From contig NZ_BPQS01000042.1 of NCBI RefSeq assembly GCF_022179385.1, positions 1-44,571 on the forward strand: a stretch of 44,571 nucleotides of DNA. Direction: 5' to 3'. The notes beneath the pieces are model-generated. The model was not told the DNA's origin, ran no database searches, and saw nothing but the letters and a program-made list of their open reading frames with translations. Source of the DNA: Methylobacterium longum (GTDB lineage Bacteria; Pseudomonadota; Alphaproteobacteria; Rhizobiales; Beijerinckiaceae). Both the position numbers and the translations under genes were made by a program. Below are positions 24,528 to 31,996 of the stretch, one piece after another (the first letter of the stretch is position 1; the number at the start of each line of letters is the position of its first letter).

Positions 24528-24917
24528 CTAGCGCGTGATCTCCGCGGCGATGCCGTTGAGGGCCTTCACGATGTCGTCCGGCGGGTACGGCTTGGCGAAG
24601 AAGAGCCCGTTCTCGGGCAGGTCCTCCTTCATCACCTTGCGCCTTCCCGACGTGATCAGGATGGCGACCGGCGGCCAGCGCTCCCGGACGGCATGCGCCA
24701 GCCTCAGGCCGTCCATCGACCCTTCCATCTCGATGTCGGTGAACAGCACGCGGATTTCGGAGTGGCATTCGAGGATACGGATGGCCTGGTCGGCGTTCCG
24801 CGCCTCGTAGGCGGTGAAGCCCGCCTCGATGCAGAGGTCGACCGCCTCGGCGCGCAGCAGGGCGTCATCCTCCACGACGAGGACGGCGATGCTGCCCGGG
24901 TTGAATGATTGTCCCAT
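24528..24917 (-). CDS. Single-domain response regulator
   Basis: A 129-residue stand-alone receiver domain. The acidic pair E16/D17 (VVEDD), phospho-acceptor D61 (LFTDIEM), T89/S90 and K109 (FFAKPYP) are all present, so it should be phosphorylated. There is no output domain, so it probably works by protein contact or as a phosphate sink. It lies 18 bases downstream of the HWE kinase gene at 24936-26807 on the same strand, which makes that kinase the obvious partner. The nearest relatives by eye are the receiver at 28166-28594 and other receivers adjacent to HWE kinases. Confidence 0.9.
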   Translation of the reverse strand: MGQSFNPGSIAVLVVEDDALLRAEAVDLCIEAGFTAYEARNADQAIRILECHSEIRVLFTDIEMEGSMDGLRLAHAVRERWPPVAILITSGRRKVMKEDLPENGLFFAKPYPPDDIVKALNGIAAEITR

Positions 24918-24935
24918 CTTACGCGACCCGAACCC

Positions 24936-26807
24936 TCACGCCTCACCCACCGCGCCGCCGGGCATGCCCGTCAGCCTGAACCTGATGCCGGACGGATCGA
25001 AGTCCACGCGGCCCTCGCCCTCGAAGTAGGACGCCACGATCCGCTCGATCAGCTTCGAGCCGAAGCCGCGGCTTCCGGGCGGGGTGACAGGGGGCCCGCC
25101 GGACTCGACCCACTCGAAGGCGAACGCTCCGTCCTCCACCCGCCACGTCATCGCGACGCGCCCCGTGTCGTTCGAGAGGGCGCCGTACTTGGCCGCGTTG
25201 GTCGCCAGTTCATGGGTCGCGAGCGAGAGCCCGAGCGCCTGCTGCGAGGTGAGGATCAAGCGCGGGCCCGCCCATGAGATGCGGTCCTCGGTCACGCGAT
25301 GCGGGTCGATGGCCGCCGCGATGACGTCGTGGATGTCGGCCTCGGTGAAGTTTGAGCGGGTGAGGATGTCCTGAGCCCGGCCGAGGGCCGACAGGCGCTG
25401 TCCCACGGCCGTGCGCCCTTCCTCCATGGATTTGGCTTGGCGCAGCGTCTGGGTGACGATGGCCTGGACCATGGCCAGCGAGTTCTTCATGCGGTGGGCC
25501 AGTTCCTGGGCCAGCAGCGCGCGCGCTTCCTCCGCCACCTTGAGGTCGGTGATGTCGCGCGAGATCGACAGGATGCGCTCCGGCTTCCCGTCGGCCCCCA
25601 TGATCGGCGAGACCTGTACGTCCCAGTACCGCCGATTGCCCTTCATCGTGTCGGAGTAGCCCTGGAAGCTCGAGGCGACCCCCGCCCGGGCCGCGGCGAT
25701 GGCCCCCTTGGCGGCGAGATTGCCCGCCCCCTCCCAGAAACTCGGCCAGGGGCACCCGGCCACGGCGTTGAAATCCGAGACCTCCATGACGCGCTTTCCG
25801 CCTTCGCTCATGAAGGCGAGCTTGGCATCGAGGTCGAGCACCTTGATGCAGTCGTTGGAGGAGGCGAGCACCCCGCGCATGAAGGCCTCGCTGTCGCGCA
25901 GCTGCTCCACGGCCCTTTGCCGCGCCGTCACGTCGGCGGCCATGCCGAACCATTCCGTGACGCGCCCCTCCTTGTCCCTCACCGGGATGGCCCGCGAGAA
26001 GATCCAGCCCGCGCTCCCGTCGGCGAGGCGCACCCGGTGCTCCATCTCGAAGGGCTCCGTGCGCGCGACCGCCTCATCGATCCTGGCGCGAACGTCGGCT
26101 TGGTCCTCCGGGAACAGGTAGCCGTCCATCCAGCGCACGCTCGGCGCGTCGGCGTTCGCGATGAACCCGCGGCCCTGGAGGGTGCGCATCTCCTGCCAGT
26201 CGGGGCTCATCGTGTAGAGGCTGTCCGAACTGGCCTCGACCAGGGCGGCCAGGCGCCCCTCGCCGGCCCGCAGCCGTTCGATGGCCGCGTCGCGCTGCCG
26301 CTGCGCGCTCACCCGGGCCGTGCAATCGGAGGTCACGTTGAGCAGGCCGACGACCTCGCCCCGCTCGTCGCGCACGGGGGAATAGGCGAAATCGTACCAG
26401 ACCTGCTCCTCGAAGCCGTTGCGCGTCATCGTCAGCGGCTGGTCGCGGAAGGCGAAGCTCTCCCCGCGGAAGGTCCGGTCGATCAGCGGGGCGAGCTCGT
26501 CCCACAGTTCCGGCCACACGTCCTCGGTCGGCAGGCCCAACGCGCTCGGGTGCCGCGCCCCGAGGATCTCCGCGTAGCCGTCGTTGTAGAGGAAGATGCG
26601 CCCGGGACCCCACATGACGCACATGGGGTGCAGCGACGCGAGCATCATCTCGACCGTGGTGCGCAGGACCGCCGGCCACGTCTCGCGCCTGCCCAAAGGG
26701 GTCGACGCCCAATCGTATCGGCGGACCAAGTCCGCCATCCGCAGGGAATCGGTCCGCCCGACATCTGCGCCAAGCTTGGCGTGCAGCGTCATTCCTCGTC
26801 TCGCCAC
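24936..26807 (-). CDS. PAS-domain HWE-family sensor histidine kinase
   Basis: A 623-residue soluble kinase with no membrane segments. Three PAS-like domains occupy residues ~25-160, 170-295 and 300-425, the first beginning with the WP-rTTVEMMLaS-HPMCVMWG pattern common in HWE kinases. The kinase core has the phospho-histidine in AHRMKN (about residue 440), the N box in THELATNAAKYGAL, and the family-defining W-x-E in FEWVESGGPPV, with GFGSKLIERIV near the end. The likely partner is the receiver 18 bases downstream. In alphaproteobacteria several HWE kinases feed the PhyR-EcfG stress response, but the link is not shown here. The start may be GTG 26807 or ATG 26792. Confidence 0.88.
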   Translation of the reverse strand: MARRGMTLHAKLGADVGRTDSLRMADLVRRYDWASTPLGRRETWPAVLRTTVEMMLASLHPMCVMWGPGRIFLYNDGYAEILGARHPSALGLPTEDVWPELWDELAPLIDRTFRGESFAFRDQPLTMTRNGFEEQVWYDFAYSPVRDERGEVVGLLNVTSDCTARVSAQRQRDAAIERLRAGEGRLAALVEASSDSLYTMSPDWQEMRTLQGRGFIANADAPSVRWMDGYLFPEDQADVRARIDEAVARTEPFEMEHRVRLADGSAGWIFSRAIPVRDKEGRVTEWFGMAADVTARQRAVEQLRDSEAFMRGVLASSNDCIKVLDLDAKLAFMSEGGKRVMEVSDFNAVAGCPWPSFWEGAGNLAAKGAIAAARAGVASSFQGYSDTMKGNRRYWDVQVSPIMGADGKPERILSISRDITDLKVAEEARALLAQELAHRMKNSLAMVQAIVTQTLRQAKSMEEGRTAVGQRLSALGRAQDILTRSNFTEADIHDVIAAAIDPHRVTEDRISWAGPRLILTSQQALGLSLATHELATNAAKYGALSNDTGRVAMTWRVEDGAFAFEWVESGGPPVTPPGSRGFGSKLIERIVASYFEGEGRVDFDPSGIRFRLTGMPGGAVGEA

Positions 26808-27050
26808 CTACCTCGTTCGGCGAGCCCCCCGCCTTGCCGCACCCTAAACGGTCGCGGAAGACGCAGGAAGAGAGCCCCGGTGACCTCTGCGTGAGGCTTG
26901 TTCACCCGCCACCCCTCGGGCGCGCCTCCGCCCGCTCCGAAAGCCGCGTCACATCACGCACCTTGCCGCCGGGCGGAAACAGAGCCTCGGCGCGGAGGTT
27001 GTCCGTTGAGTTAGGGCCACCTGGCGGCGGATAGCCCTGGGCAGCGAGCC

Positions 27051-28082
27051 GTGTGGCGGGACCTGAAGAGGGCTGGCGTGTCGCGTCGGGACGAGACAAG
27101 GCGGAGCTTGGCCGATCTCAGGCTCCTCCAGGCGGCGGTCGAGGCGACCGGCGAGGCCATCCTCATCACCACCGCAGACCTCGACGAGCCCGGCCCGGTC
27201 GTCGTCTATGCCAACCCGGCATTCACCCGCCTGACCGGGTACGAACTGGACGAAGTGGCCGGGCGCAGCCCGCGCTTCCTCCAGGGGCCCGGCACCGACC
27301 GCGCCGTCCTGGAGAGGGCCCGCGCCGCCCTCTCGGCCGGTGAGCCGTTCCAGGGCGAGGCCCTGAACTACCGGAAGGACGGGTCTACGTACCGGGTCGA
27401 GTGGCTGATCACGCCGGTCCGGGACGCGGACGGGCGCATCTCCAACTGGGTCTCCGCCCAGCGCGACGTGACCGAGCGGCGCTCCTTCGAGGACGGGCAG
27501 GCGCTGATGGTGCGCGAGCTGCACCATCGGGTGAAGAACACCCTCGCGACCGTGCAGGCCGTGCTCAACGCCACCCTGCGCTCCTCCGTGACGATGCACG
27601 AGTTCTCCCGGGCCTTCACCGGCCGGATCACCTCCCTGGCCCGGACGCACGCGTTGATCACCGAGGATGAGGCTCAGGTCGCCTCGTTCGAGGGCCTGCT
27701 CCGGTCCGAACTCGACCCGTACAACGAGCGCGGCCGCATCACCCTCGAAGGCCCGAGGCTCAAGCTGCCCTCGGAACTGGCCGTGCCCGTCAGCATGGCC
27801 CTGCACGAGCTGACCACCAACGCGCTCCGCCACGGCGCCTTGGCGCATCCTGGGGGCCGGATCGCCGTGACCTGGCTGGTGGAGGACGGCGCGAGGGGCC
27901 GGTGCCTGACCTGGACCTGGAACGAGCACGACGGCCCCCCGCCGGCACTGCCGACGCGCGAGGGCTTCGGCATGCGATTGCTCAACAAGATCCTGACGGT
28001 CCAGACGGCCGCGGAGGTCGACGTCACCCGCGACGCCGACGGCTTGCGGATCAACGTCCGCGTCCCGCTCGCGCAGACCTGA
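27051..28082 (+). CDS. LOV-like PAS / HWE-family histidine kinase lacking the LOV cysteine
   Basis: A 343-residue soluble kinase. Residues 25-145 form one PAS domain that resembles LOV domains in nearly every motif: ANPAFTRLTGY, GRSPRFLQGPGTD, NYRKDGSTYRVEWLITPVRD and SAQRDVTER. The photoactive cysteine of the GxNCRFLQ motif is replaced by P74, with S73 for the asparagine, so no flavin-cysteine adduct can form. The kinase core follows with H159 (LHHRVKN), HELTTNALRHGAL and W-x-E as TWNEHDGPPP. It is the only + strand gene in the signalling island. The start is GTG 27051 or GTG 27078; AAGAGGG favours the second. Confidence 0.87.
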   Translation: MWRDLKRAGVSRRDETRRSLADLRLLQAAVEATGEAILITTADLDEPGPVVVYANPAFTRLTGYELDEVAGRSPRFLQGPGTDRAVLERARAALSAGEPFQGEALNYRKDGSTYRVEWLITPVRDADGRISNWVSAQRDVTERRSFEDGQALMVRELHHRVKNTLATVQAVLNATLRSSVTMHEFSRAFTGRITSLARTHALITEDEAQVASFEGLLRSELDPYNERGRITLEGPRLKLPSELAVPVSMALHELTTNALRHGALAHPGGRIAVTWLVEDGARGRCLTWTWNEHDGPPPALPTREGFGMRLLNKILTVQTAAEVDVTRDADGLRINVRVPLAQT

Positions 28083-28165
28083 GGCGTGGCGGCTGCGCCC
28101 CGCGGCCGGAAGCGCGGGCCGGGGCGGGCGAACGCCGTCCGGGCCGGGTGGAACGTGACGCTGCG

Positions 28166-28594
28166 TCAGGCTGCGGGAGCATGCCCCGCGAAATCCCGTA
28201 TGGCCGAGACCATCGCCCGGCCGTCGAACGGCTTGCCGAAATACAGCCCGCGGGCCGGCATCGCGCCCGCCCGGGGCGCGCGCGGCGCCGACGATGTCAG
28301 GATCAACTCGATGGGCGGCCAGCGGTCACGGATGTGGGCTGCGAACGTGAGGCCCATCACCGACCCGCGCGTGTCGAGATCCGCCACGACGATGCGGATG
28401 TCGGTCCGATCCTCCAGGACCCGGATGGCCCATTCCGTGGTGTTGACCTGGACGACCTCGCAGCCGGCGGCGTCGATGTAATCGGACAGCGTCATCGCCA
28501 GCAGCGGCTCGTCCTCCAGCAGGAGGACGACGGGGCGGCGTCCCGCCCCTTCGTCTTGCGAATGTACCACGGTGCACCCCGATGCCGCCCGCAT
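28166..28594 (-). CDS. Single-domain response regulator, coupled to the upstream kinase
   Basis: A 142-residue receiver domain with E27/D28 (LLLEDEP), phospho-acceptor D72 (VVADLDTRG), T100/S101 and K121 (YFGKPFD). It has no output domain. Its ATG at 28594 shares one base with the TGA of the 1083-residue kinase gene (TGATG), so the two are translationally coupled and almost certainly a cognate pair. A possible alternative start is the GTG nine codons further in. Confidence 0.9.
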   Translation of the reverse strand: MRAASGCTVVHSQDEGAGRRPVVLLLEDEPLLAMTLSDYIDAAGCEVVQVNTTEWAIRVLEDRTDIRIVVADLDTRGSVMGLTFAAHIRDRWPPIELILTSSAPRAPRAGAMPARGLYFGKPFDGRAMVSAIRDFAGHAPAA

Positions 28595-31500
28595 CAGGAC
28601 GCTTGAATGTGGGTAAGCGGGGCGCGGAACACCGCCGCAAACCCCTCGGTCATGTAATCGAGGTCGGCATCGCGGGCGCCGACCAAGCCTGTGCGGATGA
28701 GCCGCGTGCCGAACCCGCGCCTCGCCGGCTCGACCGCCGGCGGGCCGCCGTGCTCCCGCCATCTCAATTCGAGGACGGCCTCGTCCCCCGGCAGGACGGC
28801 CCACGACAGCGCGACATGGCCGCCCTCCACCGAGAGCGCGCCGTACTTGGCGGCGTTGGTGGCGAGCTCGTGCAGCAGCAGCGAGAGGGACAGCACCGCC
28901 GAGGGCGCCAGGCCGATCTCCCGGCCCGAGAGGACGAAGCGGTCCATGGCTGCGTGCGGCCCGAGCACGCTCGTCGCGACCGCCCGGAGCGAGGCCGGCG
29001 CCCAGGCATCCTGCAGCAGGACGTCGTGCGCCCGCGACAGCGCCATGATGCGCCGCTCGAACGCCTCGACGGGCTCTCGCTCGGAAACGGAGCGCAGGGT
29101 CTGGCCGGCGATGCTCTGGACGACGGCGAGGGTATTCTTCAGGCGATGCGACAGCTCGTGGTTCAGGAGATCCTGCCGTTCCTCGGCGCGCACGCGCGCG
29201 ACCGCGAGGCGCAGCCGGGATCCCACGTCGCGGATGAACGCGAGTTCCGGCGCGGTCCAGTCCCGCTCCACCCCGGTGCAGACGAAGAGCAGCGCCACGA
29301 AGGCCCCGCGCTCGAACACCGGCGCGTTGACGAAGGCGCGGGCCCTGTGCGCCTCCAACGCCGTCGCGTTGGCCCGGGTCCGCGGATCGGTGCGGCAGTC
29401 CCGCACCACGACGGTCCTGCCGCGCTTCAGGTCCTCGACGTACGAGCCGTAGTCGCGGAAGTGCAGGGTCCCGGCCAGGGATCCGGCGCCCCCCGTGGTC
29501 CAGTCGCGGGCGACCGTGACCGTCTCCTGTTGGGGGTCGACGTCGCCGTAGCCCACCAGCATGGCGTCGAGCGTCTTGCCGAGGATCTCGCTGGTGACGT
29601 GCGTCATCTCCTCGACGTCGTCGAGGTCGCGCAGCCGGTCACCCAGCGCGATGAGGGCCGAGCGGCGCGCCTCCGCCTGCACCCGGTCGGTGATCTCCAG
29701 GAAGATCACCCCGAACTGGCCGCCGCCGAGCGGGAAGGCACGGCCCTCGTACCAGCGGGCCAGCGTCCCGACCTGGCGGGTGAAGGCGATGGGCTCGCCG
29801 GTCTCGACGACCGCGGCGAACTCGTCGACCCAGGCGTCCTCGATGCCCGGCAGCACCTCGCGGATGGTGCGTCCGATCACTGTGGCCGGATCCATGGACA
29901 CGAGTTCGGCCCAGGCGGCGTTGACGTCGACGTAGCGCCAGTCCCGGATCGCCCCCGCGGCGTCACGAATGACCTCGCCGACCATGAAGCCCTCGCTCAG
30001 GCGCTCGAACAGGCCGCGCCAGTGCGCCTCGCTGGCTTGCAGGTCACCCTGAGCCGCGTGCCGGTCGCTCACGTCGGTGAACAGCACCGCCACCTCGTGG
30101 CGGGCCGCCGGTTCGACGCGGTGCACCGAGACCTCCAGCCGCCGACCGGTCGGGCTGAATGCGCGCTCGAACCGAACGGGCACGCCGGTGCGCCACACCT
30201 CCAAGTAGGTGTTCAGCCATTCCTCGGGGTTGTCGGTGACGATGTCGCGCAGCGTCTGGCCGACCACGTGCGGGATACCGAGGTGGTGCTCGAAGGCCGG
30301 GTTCGTCTCGACATGCACGTAGTCGCTCATCGGCCCGTGCGGCCCGGCGACGAAGCGGATGACGCAGAAGCCCTCGTCGATGTTGTCGAACAGCGCGCGG
30401 TAGCGCTTCTCGCCCTCCGCGAGCCGTTCCTCGGCCGCCCGGCGCTCGGTGACGTCCTGCACCGTGCCGATCATCTGGACGACGCGGCCGTCCCCGTCGA
30501 GGATGACATCGGCCCGACGCGCGATCCAGCGCAGCGCGCCGTCCTCCGCCCGACGAATGCGGTACTCGACGCCCCCGGCCCCCCCGGCATCCTGCCGGGT
30601 CTGCTGGCCGGAGGCCGTCGGCCGGTCCTCCGGGAGGACGAGGGCCTCGAAGGTCTCCGCCGTGTACAGGCCGGTCGGCGGCACGCCGAACAGGCGTGCG
30701 AAGACCGGCGAGACGCTCATCAGGCCGGTGTCGATGGCGAGCTCGAAGGTGCCGATGCCGCCGGCTTCCTGGGCGAGACGCGAGCGCCGGTCGCTGTCCC
30801 GCAGGGCCTGCTCGCCGTCCAGGCGCTCGTAGACCGCCGACATCAGCCGCGCGACGGTGGCGAAGAACGTCAGGATTTCCTCGTCGAAGGCGGGCTGCTG
30901 GGTCGACGCGAACGAGATGACCCCGCGCAGCGAGCCCCGGCTCATCACGGGATATCCGGCGTAGGCGTCCAGGCCCATGGCGCGCGCGGTCGCGTAGGCC
31001 TCCCCGCCGGATGTCTGCAGGCTGGCGAGCACGAGGGGCTGCCGCCGCTCGGCGACGATCCCGCACAGGGGCGCACCGATGGGCAGGCGCTGCAGCAGCT
31101 CCTGCACCTCGGCCGTCGCGTTGAGGGAATGCGTCAGGTGCAAGTCCCTGCCGCCGGGCCCGAGGTCGTAGGTGTAGCTTCGGTCGAACCCGAGCGTGCC
31201 CGCGCTCGCCGATAGGATCGGGGCGAGGACGGCGGCCGGGTCGGTGGCGTTGAGGAGCGCTTGGGAGCTCCGCGCCAGGATGTCGAGGTGGCGCACCCGG
31301 CGTAGCTTGTCCCGCTGGTGCTCCAGCAACGCGTCGCGGTGCTCCACCGCTCGCCGGGTGGACAGCAACTCCGTCACTTGGCGGGCCAGGGCACGCAGGT
31401 CGTCGGCCTGCTCCTGCGACAGGCCTTCGGGCCGGGGCATGGTGTCGATGACGCACAGGCTGCCGAGCACGTGCCCCTCGGGCGTGCGCAGCGGCGCGCC

Positions 31501-31845
31501 CGCGTAGAAGCGGATGTGCGGATCGTCGGTGACCAGCGGGTTGGCGGCCGTGCGCAGGTCGGCGCTCAGGTCCGGGATGATGAGCAGATCCGGCTCCGGC
31601 AGCGCGAACTTGCAGACCGAGCGGTCGAGATCCGTCTCGCAATGGGGGAAGCCGACCTTGGCCTTGAACCACTGCCTGTCGGCCGCGACCAGGCTGACCA
31701 GGGCAACGGGGACGGCGCACAGGCGCGTGGCCAGGCGCACGATGTCGTCGAACCCCTGTTCGGGGAGCGTGTCGAGGATCGAGTAGGCGTCGAGGGCCGA
31801 TAGGCGTGCCGGGTCGAGGACGGGGCTGCTTGGATCGGGCTGCAT
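28594..31845 (-). CDS. Multi-GAF/PAS HWE-family sensor histidine kinase
   Basis: A 1083-residue soluble sensor. From the N-terminus it has a GAF domain (about 20-165, FDDIVRLATRLCAVPVALVS, DRSVCKFAL), a second GAF (205-345), three PAS domains (350-725, each ending in a DVTERR-like or DVSDR-like linker), a third GAF (745-885, VAVARVRAEE), then the kinase. The core has SHRLKN, LHELATNAAKYGAL, W-x-E as LRWREHGGPPA, and RGFGTRLI. No chromophore cysteine typical of LOV is present, and the GAF domains lack an obvious bilin site, so the signals are unknown. Its output should be the receiver coupled by a one-base overlap. It is separated from the LOV hybrid kinase upstream by 151 bases. Confidence 0.88.
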   Translation of the reverse strand: MQPDPSSPVLDPARLSALDAYSILDTLPEQGFDDIVRLATRLCAVPVALVSLVAADRQWFKAKVGFPHCETDLDRSVCKFALPEPDLLIIPDLSADLRTAANPLVTDDPHIRFYAGAPLRTPEGHVLGSLCVIDTMPRPEGLSQEQADDLRALARQVTELLSTRRAVEHRDALLEHQRDKLRRVRHLDILARSSQALLNATDPAAVLAPILSASAGTLGFDRSYTYDLGPGGRDLHLTHSLNATAEVQELLQRLPIGAPLCGIVAERRQPLVLASLQTSGGEAYATARAMGLDAYAGYPVMSRGSLRGVISFASTQQPAFDEEILTFFATVARLMSAVYERLDGEQALRDSDRRSRLAQEAGGIGTFELAIDTGLMSVSPVFARLFGVPPTGLYTAETFEALVLPEDRPTASGQQTRQDAGGAGGVEYRIRRAEDGALRWIARRADVILDGDGRVVQMIGTVQDVTERRAAEERLAEGEKRYRALFDNIDEGFCVIRFVAGPHGPMSDYVHVETNPAFEHHLGIPHVVGQTLRDIVTDNPEEWLNTYLEVWRTGVPVRFERAFSPTGRRLEVSVHRVEPAARHEVAVLFTDVSDRHAAQGDLQASEAHWRGLFERLSEGFMVGEVIRDAAGAIRDWRYVDVNAAWAELVSMDPATVIGRTIREVLPGIEDAWVDEFAAVVETGEPIAFTRQVGTLARWYEGRAFPLGGGQFGVIFLEITDRVQAEARRSALIALGDRLRDLDDVEEMTHVTSEILGKTLDAMLVGYGDVDPQQETVTVARDWTTGGAGSLAGTLHFRDYGSYVEDLKRGRTVVVRDCRTDPRTRANATALEAHRARAFVNAPVFERGAFVALLFVCTGVERDWTAPELAFIRDVGSRLRLAVARVRAEERQDLLNHELSHRLKNTLAVVQSIAGQTLRSVSEREPVEAFERRIMALSRAHDVLLQDAWAPASLRAVATSVLGPHAAMDRFVLSGREIGLAPSAVLSLSLLLHELATNAAKYGALSVEGGHVALSWAVLPGDEAVLELRWREHGGPPAVEPARRGFGTRLIRTGLVGARDADLDYMTEGFAAVFRAPLTHIQAS

Positions 31846-31996
31846 CGCGCTGGCGGGTTCGTGCGGCAGGCCCTCTCAAGACCTTGAGCGTGTCTCTACT
31901 GATGAATCGGCTTTTTGCGAGGCAATTCCACATCGTCGACGACGTCGAACCGGGGACGGGATGCCGCATGTCAGGGGCGTCCCGGCGCGGACGTCG

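Noticed and set aside
28096..28124. GC hairpin between the convergent kinase and receiver genes as a terminator
   Set aside because: The stem is imperfect and no T run follows on either strand, so I do not call it.
28582..31215. 877-codon + strand open frame opposite the GAF/PAS kinase
   Set aside because: Antisense shadow with no recognisable motif.
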